The translations under genes and the position numbers were made by a program. A DNA stretch of 64,000 nucleotides from Pseudomonadota bacterium. GTDB lineage: Bacteria; Pseudomonadota; Alphaproteobacteria; Sphingomonadales; Sphingomonadaceae. Under the pieces are notes generated by a model. That model made no database searches and was not told the origin of the DNA. It saw only the letters and a program-made list of their open reading frames with translations. Location of the stretch: positions 1 through 64,000 of the forward strand of contig JAIUPN010000003.1 of NCBI GenBank assembly GCA_020160755.1, read 5' to 3'. Shown piece after piece: positions 40,884 through 51,073 of this stretch. Every line of letters starts with the position of its first letter. Position 1 is the stretch's first letter.

Positions 40884-41381
40884 TTACTGGTAGTTGGCGG
40901 TGACGTTGAACGTCCCCGAATAGTCGCCCGACGCCTGATTGGCGCCGACGCTCAGCGTGCCACCGACCTGAAAGCTGCCGCCGGTCGCGCTCAGCGTGAT
41001 GTTCGGCGCCGAATAGGTCAGCGTCGACGACATCGTGCCGCCAAGCGAACCGTTGAGCGTGACGCTCGAATCGCCGCCGACGAGGACCACGGCGCCATTG
41101 GTGCCCTGGACGTTGAAATTGGCGGCGGTCGTCGTTCCCGTGCAGGTCAGGTTCGCACCGCAGGAGACGGCGCCGGCGGTCGACACGCCGACGGTCGAGG
41201 CGGTCGCGCCGCTGATGATCGTCGCATATTGCAGGTCGCTGGTCTTGGCGAGCGTGATCTGGCGCAGGATCTTGGCCGTCGCCGTGCCCGAGGCCGACGC
41301 CGCATGGGCCGCCGAAGCGTTCATGGCGAGAGCAGCAATCGCGGCGCCCAGCAGGGCGCGCTTCATTCCAAAGTTGCGCAT
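40884..41381 (-). CDS. DUF4402 secreted protein, likely pilus subunit
   Basis: A 165-residue protein with a signal peptide to about residue 28 (SAAHA), then a beta-rich domain of the DUF4402 type. It has a Cys pair (CGANLTC) about 70 residues in, and the C-terminus has alternating residues ending in YSGTFNVTANYQ, as in chaperone-usher subunits and in DUF4402 proteins. It is the first gene of the locus, followed by a terminator, then chaperone and usher-like genes. The start at 41381 is preferred over one 57 bases upstream because it gives a proper signal peptide. The 275-bp region upstream (41382-41656) is relatively AT-rich and should hold its promoter; no clear -35/-10 pair was called. Confidence 0.82.
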   Translation of the reverse strand: MRNFGMKRALLGAAIAALAMNASAAHAASASGTATAKILRQITLAKTSDLQYATIISGATASTVGVSTAGAVSCGANLTCTGTTTAANFNVQGTNGAVVLVGGDSSVTLNGSLGGTMSSTLTYSAPNITLSATGGSFQVGGTLSVGANQASGDYSGTFNVTANYQ

Positions 41382-41656
41382 ATGATTTGGTCCCTTAAAT
41401 CCAAAAGCTGGAAGTCGAATTTCGAATGGATATCCCACCCCATTCGCCGACCTCTTTAGGGGGCGACCTGTTCAGGTTTTGCCAGCAAGCTTGGTTAACA
41501 GCGCGATAAGGATTGGCTCGTGCTACGACATGTAACCGAGTAAAATCAGTATCTTAGCGCTATATATGGCGGATTGGGGAGTCCGCGCTTTCTGTTTAAC
41601 GGCCCGGACTGGTACAAGTTAAGCCGCACGCGAAGGCCGGGAATCGGCCGTTCGAT

Positions 41657-42628
41657 TCAGATCGATTCGCCCGACAGTCGCTGGCAGATCATGTCGAGTT
41701 GGTCGAGCGACGCGAATTTGAGCGTGAGTGCGCCCTTGCCGCCGCCGGCATATTGGATCGCGACACCGATCCCCAGCAGTTCGGACAGATGGCGCTCGAC
41801 GGCGACAATATCGGGATCGCGTCCGCCGTCGGCGCTCATACGGGTGTCGAGCGGGGCCTTGCGCGGCGAAACTTCATCCTTGCCCGCACGCACCAGCGCC
41901 TCGACCGCGCGCACCGACAGGCCTTCCTTTGCGACGCGGCGGGCGATCGCTTCGGCATCGGGGGCGCCGACCAGCGCGCGCGCGTGACCCATCGCGAGCG
42001 ATCCGTCGCCGACAAGCGCCTGTACGCTCGCGGGCAGGTCGAGCAGGCGCATCAGGTTCGCGACATGGCTGCGCGACTTGCCGACGAGTTTCGCCAGCGC
42101 TTCCTGATTATGACCGAAATCCTCGATCAGGCGGCGATAGGCGCTCGCCTCTTCGATCGCGTTGAGGTCCTGGCGCTGGATATTTTCGACCAGCGCGATC
42201 TCGTAGGTCGCGGCATCGTCGAGTTCGCGCACCAGCGCGGGAATCTGGTGGAGTCCCGCACGCTGCGCCGCGCGCCAGCGGCGTTCGCCCGCCACGAGTT
42301 GGTAACCGTCGCCATCCGGCGACCGGCGGACGATGATCGGCTGGAGCAGACCGCGCAACGCAATCGAATCGGCGAGCTCGGCGATCGCCGTCTCGTCGAA
42401 ATGGCGGCGCGGCTGGCCGGGCAGCGGGCGGATCGACCCGACCCCGACATGCTGAACCGCATCGCCCGACACCGGCGCGGAGGCCTTCGCAGCACCGCCG
42501 GGGGTCGCTAGCACCGGCGCTTCGACCGCGACGTCGCCGAACAGCGCGTTCAGGCCGCGCCCCAATCCCGACGGACGCTTGCGGGCCGGCGCCGCCTCCG
42601 ATCCAGTTTCGTCTTTATTATCAGCCAT
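41657..42628 (-). CDS. parB: chromosome partitioning protein ParB
   Basis: A 323-residue CTP-dependent clamp that loads at parS and organises origin segregation. The N-terminal LGRGLNALFGD (about 22-32) contacts ParA, GERRWRAAQ is the CTP-binding box, ENIQRQDLNAIEEA and the helix-turn-helix with KSRSHVANLMRLLDLP read parS, and the C-terminus dimerises. It abuts the parA stop directly. Three parS-like sites lie within 4.4 kb upstream. Confidence 0.96.
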   Translation of the reverse strand: MADNKDETGSEAAPARKRPSGLGRGLNALFGDVAVEAPVLATPGGAAKASAPVSGDAVQHVGVGSIRPLPGQPRRHFDETAIAELADSIALRGLLQPIIVRRSPDGDGYQLVAGERRWRAAQRAGLHQIPALVRELDDAATYEIALVENIQRQDLNAIEEASAYRRLIEDFGHNQEALAKLVGKSRSHVANLMRLLDLPASVQALVGDGSLAMGHARALVGAPDAEAIARRVAKEGLSVRAVEALVRAGKDEVSPRKAPLDTRMSADGGRDPDIVAVERHLSELLGIGVAIQYAGGGKGALTLKFASLDQLDMICQRLSGESI

Positions 42629-43411
42629 TTATGCAGCCTTACGGACGTTGGGCAAACGATCGATCAGCTCGCGCGCCAACGCGATATAGGCCGCCGACCC
42701 GGCGCAGCGATGATCGTAGATCAACGCCGGAAGCCCGTGGCTCGGCGCTTCGGACAGACGGACGTTGCGCGGAATCACCGTCTGGAACACCACCGGACCG
42801 AGCACTTCGCGGACATCATCCGACACCTGATCGGTCAGCCGGTTGCGCCGGTCGAACATCGTCAGCGCGACTCCGAGGATCGACAATTTCTGGTTGAAGC
42901 GCTCGCGCACGCGTTCGACCGTCGTGAGCAACTGGCTCAGCCCTTCGAGCGCAAAAAATTCGCATTGCAGCGGCACGATCAGCGATTCGGCCGCGATCAG
43001 CGCGTTGAGCGTCAACATGCCGAGCGACGGCGGACAATCGATCAGGCAGATGTCCCACTGCCCCGCCTCGGCGCCCGACAGCGCCTGTTGCAGGCGGTGG
43101 AGCCGGTCCTGAAATTCGATCAGCTCGATCTCGGCACCCGACAGATCGACCGTCGCGGTGACGATGTCGAGCCGCGGAACGGCGGTCGGAATCGCGCATT
43201 CGGCGAGCGTGGCATCGCCGCGCAGCAACTCATAGCTCGACGATTCGCGCTGCGATTGCTTGATTCCCAACCCCGTCGACGCATTGCCTTGCGGATCGAG
43301 GTCGATGATCAGCGTGCGCCAGCCGGTCGCCGCGAGTGCGGTCGCCAGATTGATCGCGGTCGTCGTCTTGCCGACCCCACCCTTCTGGTTCGCCACGGCA
43401 ATGCGGATCAT
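42629..43411 (-). CDS. parA: chromosome partitioning ATPase ParA
   Basis: A 260-residue Walker-type ATPase that moves ParB-parS complexes. The deviant Walker A is KGGVGKTTT (residues 10-18), Walker B-like is LIIDLDPQGNAS, and LIDCPPSLGMLT follows. The start at 43411 is used; upstream codons belong to rsmG. It overlaps rsmG by 4 bases (ATGA) and is followed immediately by parB. Confidence 0.95.
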   Translation of the reverse strand: MIRIAVANQKGGVGKTTTAINLATALAATGWRTLIIDLDPQGNASTGLGIKQSQRESSSYELLRGDATLAECAIPTAVPRLDIVTATVDLSGAEIELIEFQDRLHRLQQALSGAEAGQWDICLIDCPPSLGMLTLNALIAAESLIVPLQCEFFALEGLSQLLTTVERVRERFNQKLSILGVALTMFDRRNRLTDQVSDDVREVLGPVVFQTVIPRNVRLSEAPSHGLPALIYDHRCAGSAAYIALARELIDRLPNVRKAA

Positions 43412-44064
43412 CGCTTTCCTCGCTGTTTTGCCGCAATTTTCCCGGTTCCCACCAAAATCTGACTTTCGGCGTCGGTGCGGCTCTGTTCCACGTGAAACAT
43501 TCTCTGCCATGGCTGGGGCAGCAAAGCCAGTTCCTTAACCGCGTTTCGGCCTTTTGGCAGCAGCCAGCGCGTCGATTCGGTGGAAAAACGGGCGGATAAG
43601 TCGAGGAGCTTGTCGAGCGGCGCGAAGGCGCGCGCGCTGATCGTCGCAGCGGGGCGTGTCGCGACGCGTTCGAGCGGCGCCTCGGCAACCTCGACATGCT
43701 TCAGATCAAGCGCATCAGCCGCCGCGCGAAGAAAATCGCACCGGCGCTTGCGCGATTCGACAAGCAGCATCGGCCGCGCGCTCAGGATCGCGACGACCAG
43801 CCCCGGCAACCCGGGCCCGCTCCCCAGGTCGATCCAGAGACCGTCACCGTCGGGCGTGTCGAGCGACAGGAGCTGCGCGCTGTCGGCGATATGCCGGACC
43901 CAGATCGTCGGAATCGTCGAGGCGGCAACCAAATTCTGCTGCGCATTTTCGGCGATCAGCAGGTCGACAAAATGACCGAGTTTCGCCCATGTCTCGCGGG
44001 TCGGGGCAAATGCCTCGTCCATCCAGCCGCGTGCGGCGTCTTCACTATCGAGCGTTTCGATCAC
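43408..44064 (-). CDS. rsmG: 16S rRNA (guanine-527-N7)-methyltransferase RsmG
   Basis: A 218-residue SAM-dependent methyltransferase that modifies G527 of 16S r[23 protein letters not shown] is the N-terminal RsmG stretch and [14 protein letters not shown] the SAM-binding loop, followed by [13 protein letters not shown]. The C-terminal codons for FHVEQ include a parS site at 43484-43499. It overlaps mnmG and parA by 4 bases on each side. Confidence 0.94.
   Translation of the reverse strand: MIETLDSEDAARGWMDEAFAPTRETWAKLGHFVDLLIAENAQQNLVAASTIPTIWVRHIADSAQLLSLDTPDGDGLWIDLGSGPGLPGLVVAILSARPMLLVESRKRRCDFLRAAADALDLKHVEVAEAPLERVATRPAATISARAFAPLDKLLDLSARFSTESTRWLLPKGRNAVKELALLPQPWQRMFHVEQSRTDAESQILVGTGKIAAKQRGKR
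43484..43499. promoter_or_regulatory. parS site A (inside rsmG)
   Basis: TGTTCCACGTGAAACA matches the consensus parS TGTTTCACGTGAAACA at 15 of 16 positions. It lies in the 3' part of rsmG, 9.2 kb from the predicted origin. Confidence 0.9.
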
Positions 44065-45929
44065 GCCGCACGCCGCCGGCTATGCACCATGATCGCGGTG
44101 AGCGCGGCCGGCGTGACTCCGTCGATGCGAGCCGCCTGCCCCAACGTCTCGGGCCGCGCTTTCGTCAACCGCTCGACCATCTCGCGCGACAACCCGCCGA
44201 TCGCGCCATAATCGAGCACCGGATCGAGCGTGATCGCCTCGTTCGCTGCGAGCGAGCGCAACTCGGCATCCTGCCGTGCAATATAGGGGGCATAGTGGGC
44301 GTCTTCGACAATCTCCGACAGAATCGCGGGATCGACCGATCCGAGCTCGGGCGCGAGCGCCGTGAGCCGCGCGATCGTCATCTCCGGATAGCGCAGCAGG
44401 TCGACCCGCCGCCGCGCGACCCCGTCGCCCGGAAGCGCCAACCCGATGGCGGCATAGTCTGCGGTGATCACAGGGGCATCGAGCAAGGCCTCGGCGCGCG
44501 CACGTTCGGCCTGCCGCACCGCGAACAACGCCGCCGTCGCGGGCCGCACCAATCCCAATGCGATCCCCTTTGGCGTCAGCCGCGTCGCCGCATTGTCGGC
44601 GCGCAGCCGCAACCGGTATTCGGCGCGCGCGGTGAGCATCCGGTACGGCTCGGTCACGCCTTGCAGCACAAGGTCGTCGACCATCACCCCGATATAGGAT
44701 TCGGTCCGGTCGAAGATCAAAGGCTCGCGCCCCTGCACGGCGAGCGCCGCATTGGCACCCGCGATCAGCCCTTGTGCCGCGGCTTCCTCATATCCGGTCG
44801 TGCCGTTGATCTGCCCCGCGCACCACACGCCCGGCATCGCGCGCACCTGCAGCGTCCGGTCGAGCGCGCGCGGGTCGATATGATCATATTCGACCGCATA
44901 GCCCGGTACGACCATCTCGACCGTTTCGAGTCCCGCCATCGTGCGCAGCATCGCAAGCTGCACGTCGGCGGGAAGCGAGGTCGAAATCCCGTTCGGATAG
45001 ACAAGAAACGAATCGAGCCCCTCGGGTTCGAGGAAAACCTGATGCCCGTCGCGGTCGGCGAAACGGTGGATCTTGTCCTCAATCGACGGACAGTAACGCG
45101 GTCCCGCCGCCCCGATCGCCCCCGTGAACAAGGGCGAGCGATCGAGATTCGCCGCGATGATCGCGTGGCTTTCGCTGTTGGTGCGCGTGATCGCGCAGAA
45201 AATCTGCGGCACGGTGCGCGCACTGTTCCACGTGGAACAGGTCCAGCCGGCGCCCTCGGCGCTGTCCGAAGCCTGTTCGTCGAGCCGCGCCCAGTCGATC
45301 GTCCGCCCGTCGAGCCGCGGCGGTGTCCCCGTCTTGAGCCGTGCCATCGGCAGGTCGGCGGCGCGCAGCTGTCCGGCGAGGCGATGCGCGCCGGCCTCTC
45401 CGATGCGCCCGCCTTCCATCCGCTCCTCACCCCGGAACAGCTTCCCGCCAAGGAAGGTGCCGGTCGCGAGCACCACCGCGGGTGCGATCAGCACCGAGCC
45501 ATCGGCCAGCTCGAGGCCCTCGACGCGCCCCTCGTCCGACAAACGCAGCGCCGCCGCCTCGCCCGCGACGACCGCGATATTCTCTTCCGCCGCAACCAAC
45601 GCCTGAATCGCCTCGCGATAGAGTTTGCGGTCGGCCTGGATCCGCGGCCCCTGCACCGCCGCGCCCTTCGATGCGTTGAGCATCCGATAGTGGATCGCCG
45701 CATTGTCCGCCGCGCGCGCCATCCAGCCGTCGAGCGCGTCGACCTCGCGCATCAGATGGCCCTTGCCGAGGCCACCGATCGCGGGGTTGCACGACATCGT
45801 TCCGATCAGCGCCGGGTCGAAACTGACCAGCGCGACGCGCGCGCCAAGCCGCGCCGCGGCGGCGGCGGCCTCGGTTCCGGCGTGCCCACCGCCGACAACG
45901 ATGACATCGAAAATGGCTGGATTCTGCAT
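44061..45929 (-). CDS. mnmG: tRNA uridine-5-carboxymethylaminomethyl modification enzyme MnmG
   Basis: A 622-residue FAD enzyme that works with MnmE to modify U34 of several tRNAs. [16 protein letters not shown] (residues 7-22) is the FAD loop, [16 protein letters not shown] and [11 protein letters not shown] are MnmG hallmarks with the two catalytic-region cysteines, and [14 protein letters not shown] lies near residue 375. It contains a parS site in codons for CSTWNS. It is in an operon with mnmE upstream and rsmG downstream. Confidence 0.96.
   Translation of the reverse strand: MQNPAIFDVIVVGGGHAGTEAAAAAARLGARVALVSFDPALIGTMSCNPAIGGLGKGHLMREVDALDGWMARAADNAAIHYRMLNASKGAAVQGPRIQADRKLYREAIQALVAAEENIAVVAGEAAALRLSDEGRVEGLELADGSVLIAPAVVLATGTFLGGKLFRGEERMEGGRIGEAGAHRLAGQLRAADLPMARLKTGTPPRLDGRTIDWARLDEQASDSAEGAGWTCSTWNSARTVPQIFCAITRTNSESHAIIAANLDRSPLFTGAIGAAGPRYCPSIEDKIHRFADRDGHQVFLEPEGLDSFLVYPNGISTSLPADVQLAMLRTMAGLETVEMVVPGYAVEYDHIDPRALDRTLQVRAMPGVWCAGQINGTTGYEEAAAQGLIAGANAALAVQGREPLIFDRTESYIGVMVDDLVLQGVTEPYRMLTARAEYRLRLRADNAATRLTPKGIALGLVRPATAALFAVRQAERARAEALLDAPVITADYAAIGLALPGDGVARRRVDLLRYPEMTIARLTALAPELGSVDPAILSEIVEDAHYAPYIARQDAELRSLAANEAITLDPVLDYGAIGGLSREMVERLTKARPETLGQAARIDGVTPAALTAIMVHSRRRAA
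45224..45239. promoter_or_regulatory. parS site B (inside mnmG)
   Basis: TGTTCCACGTGGAACA is a perfect palindrome and matches the parS consensus at 14 of 16 positions, the two changes being symmetric. It lies inside the mnmG coding sequence. Confidence 0.82.
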
Positions 45930-45988
45930 GATTGCGGCGCCTTTAGCGCAAAAGCGGCATCAAATCCACCGCGACGCGCGCGATGCGA

Positions 45989-46004
45989 TGTTTCACGTGG
46001 AACA
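45989..46004. promoter_or_regulatory. parS site C (mnmE-mnmG gap)
   Basis: TGTTTCACGTGGAACA matches the parS consensus at 15 of 16 positions. It directly abuts the last base of the mnmE stop codon, in the 75-bp gap before mnmG, 6.7 kb from the predicted origin. Confidence 0.9.
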
Positions 46005-47288
46005 TCATTTTCCGATGCAGAATCGTCCGAACAAAGCGTCGAGCATCTCCTCGACCCCGGCGCGTCCTGTGATTCGGTCGAGCGCCGTCGCGGCGAGTCT
46101 AAGCCGCTCGGCGAGCAGGATTAAATCTCCCGCCTCGCGCGATCCACTCTCGATCACCAGCCAGCCCCGTGCCTCCGCCAATGCGCCGCGTTGGCGCTGG
46201 CGCAGCGCCGCCTCGCCTTCGCGCGGCAACAGGGTGCGCGCCATGTCGACGATATAATGGTGGAGCTTGTCCATCCCCTCACCCGTCGTCGCCGACAGGA
46301 CCAGATCGCAACGCCCCGCCTCGGCTTCGGCCGCCGCATCGCCCGACCAGCGATCGGCCTGCGCCGCGACGAGGATCGCACGCGGATGGTCGGGCACATC
46401 TCCCGGCGGTCCGAGCCACAAGAGGATATCCGCCGTCTCGACCGCCGCCTTCGCGCGGTCGATCCCGATCGCCTCGATATCGTCGGCGCCTTCGCCGCGA
46501 AGGCCCGCGGTATCCGAAAAGCGCATCGCGATCCCGTTGAGCGCGAGCGGGGTCTCGATCACGTCGCGCGTCGTCCCCGCCACCGGTGATACGATCGCCA
46601 GCTCCCGCCGGGCGATGGCATTGATCAAGGTCGATTTTCCGGCGTTCGGTGGCCCCGCGATCACCACCGAAAGCCCTTCCGCGATCACCTCGGCCGCCGG
46701 CCGCGCCAGCCATTCGCCGAGTTCGTCCGCAAGCGCCTCCATCCCGGCAATCAAACGCCGCGCGACCGCATCGCCGACCTCGACATCATCCTCGTCGGCA
46801 AAATTGAGCTCGGCCTCGGCGCCCGCCATCAATCCGAGCAACCGGTCCTGCCACGCTGCGACCGCGCGCGACACATGCCCGCTCGCATGTTCCAGCGCCT
46901 GCACCCGCTGACTCTCGGTTTCCGCCGCGAGCAGGTCGGCCAGCCCCTCGGCCTCGGCGAGGTCGATCCGGCCATTGTCGAACGCGCGCCGCGTGAACTC
47001 GCCCGGCGCAGCGCGCCGCAGCCCCGGTGTCGCGGCCAGGGCCGCCTCGACCGCCGCAACCACCGCGCGCCCGCCGTGAAGGTGCAGTTCGGCGAGATCC
47101 TCGCCGGTCGCCGTCGCCGGGCCCGGGAACCACAGGACCAGCGCCTTGTCGAGCGGGGCGCCCGCGGCGTCCGCCAACAGCGCCAACGAAGCATGGCGCG
47201 GTTCGGGCAAGCGCCCCGCCAGCGCCTTCAGCGCCGCACCCGCTCCGGGCCCGCTGACGCGCACGACCGCGATCGCCGCCGGCGGCAT
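46005..47288 (-). CDS. mnmE: tRNA modification GTPase MnmE
   Basis: A GTPase (427 residues from the first standard start) that partners MnmG. The N-terminal folate-binding domain has LHGGRAVVAAVEAAL, the GTPase has GPPNAGKSTLINAI, GTTRDVIE and DTAGLR, and the C-terminus ends in the conserved FCIGK with its Cys. The start is odd: the family N-terminus NDTIFALSSG is encoded just upstream, in frame, at 47289-47318, but is preceded by GTA (47319-47321) instead of a start codon. The true start may therefore be non-standard or damaged, and the marked one is the first ATG. It is 45 bases after the preceding gene. Confidence 0.93.
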   Translation of the reverse strand: MPPAAIAVVRVSGPGAGAALKALAGRLPEPRHASLALLADAAGAPLDKALVLWFPGPATATGEDLAELHLHGGRAVVAAVEAALAATPGLRRAAPGEFTRRAFDNGRIDLAEAEGLADLLAAETESQRVQALEHASGHVSRAVAAWQDRLLGLMAGAEAELNFADEDDVEVGDAVARRLIAGMEALADELGEWLARPAAEVIAEGLSVVIAGPPNAGKSTLINAIARRELAIVSPVAGTTRDVIETPLALNGIAMRFSDTAGLRGEGADDIEAIGIDRAKAAVETADILLWLGPPGDVPDHPRAILVAAQADRWSGDAAAEAEAGRCDLVLSATTGEGMDKLHHYIVDMARTLLPREGEAALRQRQRGALAEARGWLVIESGSREAGDLILLAERLRLAATALDRITGRAGVEEMLDALFGRFCIGK

Positions 47289-47332
47289 CCCGCTCGACAG
47301 CGCAAAAATCGTATCATTTACAGATGCTTGGA

Positions 47333-47632
47333 TCAGTTCTTGCGCCCCTTGGGGGGCTTGTCGCCATCGTCGGCCTTATCCGCCGCCTTCGACGCGCCGC
47401 CCATCAAACCGCCGCCGAACTGGCCGAGCAGCGACTGGACGAGTCCCAACCCGCTTTCGCCCATCGGCACCCACGTCTTGACCATCGACTGGACCATGTC
47501 GGGGGTGATCCCCTTCGCCATCAATTCCTTGACGCGGTCGAGATAGATGTCGTGCAGCGGCTCGAGGTCGGGAAGGCCGAACAGGCGCCGCGCCTCTTCG
47601 GGGGTGCAATCGATCTCGATATTGAATTTCAT
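47333..47632 (-). CDS. DUF6489-type small protein
   Basis: A 99-residue protein of unknown function. The N-terminus MKFNIEIDCTPEEARRLFGL and DLEPLHDIYLDRVKELMAKG are the recognisable stretches, followed by a Gly-rich middle (LLGQFGGGLMGG) and a Lys/Asp-rich tail. No signal peptide is evident; the Gly-rich helix may be amphipathic. Similar small genes occur upstream of mnmE in sphingomonads, from memory. It is upstream of mnmE on the same strand and divergent from the dienelactone hydrolase gene. Confidence 0.75.
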   Translation of the reverse strand: MKFNIEIDCTPEEARRLFGLPDLEPLHDIYLDRVKELMAKGITPDMVQSMVKTWVPMGESGLGLVQSLLGQFGGGLMGGASKAADKADDGDKPPKGRKN

Positions 47633-47740
47633 CGCCTGTCTCCGCCCCGAAAAATGCCGGTTAGCCGCTTGAGCCGCGCCCATCGCCCCGCTAGCTTCGC
47701 GCTTTCACAGCAAAGAAGCAAGAGACAGGAGAGCTCCCCC

Positions 47741-48439
47741 ATGGCCGCAACCAACACCCAGATCCCGACGCTCGACGGCGCCGGCACGATCCCCGCCTAT
47801 GTCGCACGTCCCGACGCCGACAGCGCGCGCGCGATCATCGTGATTCCCGAAATCTTCGGCGTCAACGAAGGCATCCGCAAGAAATGCGACGACTGGGCGG
47901 CCGAGGGCTATCTGGCGATCGCACCCGACATTTTCTGGCGTTTCGCCCCCGGCGTCGAACTCAGCCCCGATATCGAAGCCGAATTCCAGCAGGCGCTCGA
48001 CTATTTCGGCCAATATAATGCCGATGACGGGGTTCAGGATATCGAGGCGGCGATCCACTGGCTGCGCAGCCAGGGCGCCGAAAAGATCGGCTGCGTCGGT
48101 TTCTGCCTCGGCGGCCGCCTTGCCTATATGGCCGCGACGCGTACCGATATCGACGCGTCGGTCGGCTATTATGGCGTCATGATCGACCAGATGCTGAACG
48201 AAAGCCACGCGATCGCGAACCCGCTGATGCTCCACATCCCGACCGAGGATCATTTCGTCGACCATGCGGCACAGAAAAAGGTGCACGACGCGCTCGACCC
48301 GCATCCGAAGGTGACGCTCCACGATTATCCGGGTCTCGACCATGGTTTCGCCGCGACAATGGGCAACCGCCGCAACGAGGAAGGCGCGCAGCTCGCCGAC
48401 GGCCGCACCCGCGCCTTCTTCGCCGAGAGGCTCGCATGA
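47741..48439 (+). CDS. dienelactone hydrolase family protein
   Basis: A 232-residue alpha/beta hydrolase. The Glu of IPEIFGVNEG, the nucleophile Cys in GFCLGGRLAY near residue 122, the Asp in TEDHFVD and the His in LDHGFA form the dienelactone hydrolase-type set. The classical enzyme opens dienelactone in chloroaromatic degradation, but most relatives have unknown substrates. AGGAGAG lies 8 bases before the ATG. It overlaps the next gene by 4 bases. Confidence 0.9.
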   Translation: MAATNTQIPTLDGAGTIPAYVARPDADSARAIIVIPEIFGVNEGIRKKCDDWAAEGYLAIAPDIFWRFAPGVELSPDIEAEFQQALDYFGQYNADDGVQDIEAAIHWLRSQGAEKIGCVGFCLGGRLAYMAATRTDIDASVGYYGVMIDQMLNESHAIANPLMLHIPTEDHFVDHAAQKKVHDALDPHPKVTLHDYPGLDHGFAATMGNRRNEEGAQLADGRTRAFFAERLA

Positions 48440-48837
48440 GCGCGCCGCATCCCGGCCTCGCCGCCTGGCACGCCTATATGGCGGGCGGCGGCGACCCGCA
48501 GGCCCTGCGCGACCTGCTCGCCGCGGATGCGGTGTTCCACTCCCCCGTCGTCCACACGCCGCAGGAAGGGCGCGACAAGGTGTTCGCTTACCTCCACGCG
48601 GCAAGCCATGTCCTCGGCGGCGACGATTTCCGCTATCTGCGCGAAATCGTCGACGGCGATCAGGCGGTGCTCGAATTCCAGAGCAGCCTCGACGGGATCC
48701 AGATCAACGGCGTCGATATCATTCGCTGGAATGATAACGGAAAGATAAGCGATTTCAAAGTGATGGTCCGACCACTCAAGGCGATCAACAAGGTCTGGGA
48801 AAAAATGGCCGAAATGCTCGCGGCGCAAACGCGCTAG
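48436..48837 (+). CDS. NTF2-like (SnoaL) fold protein
   Basis: A 133-residue NTF2-like protein. The first helix and DLLAADAVFHSPVV, then AHSP-type REIVDGDQAVLEFQS strands and the final FKVMVRPLKAINKVWEKM are typical of the cone-shaped NTF2 fold. Members may be enzymes or ligand binders; function here is unknown. It overlaps the hydrolase gene by 4 bases, so the two likely act together. Its stop and that of the convergent DUF1489 gene share the bases CTAG. Confidence 0.82.
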   Translation: MSAPHPGLAAWHAYMAGGGDPQALRDLLAADAVFHSPVVHTPQEGRDKVFAYLHAASHVLGGDDFRYLREIVDGDQAVLEFQSSLDGIQINGVDIIRWNDNGKISDFKVMVRPLKAINKVWEKMAEMLAAQTR

Positions 48838-49235
48838 ATCAGGCTGAGTTCGGCGAGCTCGCGATAGAGTTCGGGCGGCAGTTCGCCGACTCCGCTTTCA
48901 TCGTCGACGCCCCTCGGCGCATCGGCATCGGCGAGGTAACGCCAGCCCTGATGCGCGCGTTTCGGTTGCGGGTGGATGCGTTCGAGTTCGGCGACGCACA
49001 CGATATCGACCCGCCCGTCGCTCCGATCCTCGAATCGCAGGATCTCGACGCGCGCGACGAGCGTGTGTTTCACGATGAAATGCAGCTTGCCGCCGACCAG
49101 CTCATCGGCGCGTTTGGGCCGAAACCGGGTCGCAAAGCGGATTTCGCCGCTTGTCGCATAGTTGGCGATCCGCGCTTGCAGCGCCGGATAGTCGGAACAG
49201 CCGACAGCCACGCGGGTCATGTGCAGTTGGGACAT
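48834..49235 (-). CDS. DUF1489-family protein
   Basis: A 133-residue protein with RPKRADELVGGKLHFIVKH, the conserved centre of the DUF1489 family, and a tail with HQGWRYL. Function is unknown. There is no signal peptide. The start at 49235 is used because it gives MTRVAVGCSDY close to the family N-terminus; an ATG at 49262 is in frame but upstream of a likely start. It ends in a convergent overlap with the NTF2-like gene. Confidence 0.75.
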   Translation of the reverse strand: MSQLHMTRVAVGCSDYPALQARIANYATSGEIRFATRFRPKRADELVGGKLHFIVKHTLVARVEILRFEDRSDGRVDIVCVAELERIHPQPKRAHQGWRYLADADAPRGVDDESGVGELPPELYRELAELSLI

Positions 49236-49317
49236 GTCCGCGAGATGGGAAGCGAACAGCAAAAAGCCAGCCCCAAGGAGCCGGCTTCATACTTTATCGT
49301 CAAAAGATTCGCGGGGA

Positions 49318-49611
49318 TTACAGCGGATCGCCAAAATAGCCGACCGTGGGCACGGGATCGTAAAAGGGGTGGAGCAACGCCCGCCACCGCTGATACCGTT
49401 CGGAGGTCCGAAAGCCGTCGCGATGATCGGCAACCGAGCGCCACTGCACCAGAAGCAGATAGGGCTGTTCCGGGCCCAGCGGACGGCGAATTTCCAGCGA
49501 AATAAAGCCGGGTGACGCTTCGATCAGCGGCTTTGCTTCGGCGACGGCCGCCTCGAATGCTGCCTCGCTTCCCGCACGCACGGGAAGCAGGGCATGTTCG
49601 ATCACGGCCAT
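49318..49611 (-). CDS. antibiotic biosynthesis monooxygenase-domain protein
   Basis: A 97-residue dimeric alpha-beta barrel protein of the ABM family. EHALLPVRAGSEAAFEAAV, PGFISLEIRRPL and LLLVQWRSVADH are the expected strands and helix. Family members include quinone monooxygenases and heme-degrading enzymes; no conserved catalytic residue can be assigned here. It follows rho by 12 bases on the same strand and so may be read from the rho transcript. Confidence 0.82.
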   Translation of the reverse strand: MAVIEHALLPVRAGSEAAFEAAVAEAKPLIEASPGFISLEIRRPLGPEQPYLLLVQWRSVADHRDGFRTSERYQRWRALLHPFYDPVPTVGYFGDPL

Positions 49612-49623
49612 CGCGGCGCGAAC

Positions 49624-50880
<1,257 letters not shown>

Positions 50881-51015
50881 GGGATGGATTCCGGGTAGAA
50901 AATCAGGAAGAAATGAAACGAATTCGTTGCACCTGCCGGTGCCTATCCGGCCGTGGGACGACCGTTTCGATAGCGTCGGCGCGGGAGACGCGCCGCCCGC
51001 GCAAAGCGGGGTTGA

Positions 51016-51037
51016 CCGGCCCCTATAACCGGGCCGG
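51016..51037. terminator. hairpin in rho leader, possible terminator
   Basis: CCGGCCC (51016-51022) pairs with GGGCCGG (51031-51037) around CTATAACC. It lies 37 bases after the hemJ stop in the gap before rho, and could end the hemE-hemJ transcript. There is no T tract, so the call is weak; the remainder of the gap (50881-51015) should hold the rho promoter. Confidence 0.35.
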
Positions 51038-51073
51038 GTTCAAGTCAATCGACCTGCGCCCGAAGACCGCGAT

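Noticed and set aside
43656..46124. 822-codon plus-strand ORF across rsmG, mnmG and mnmE
   Set aside because: Shadow of three well-identified minus-strand genes; no recognisable domain.
49065..49080. TGTTTCACGATGAAAT, parS-like
   Set aside because: Matches only the left half of parS; the palindrome is not kept.
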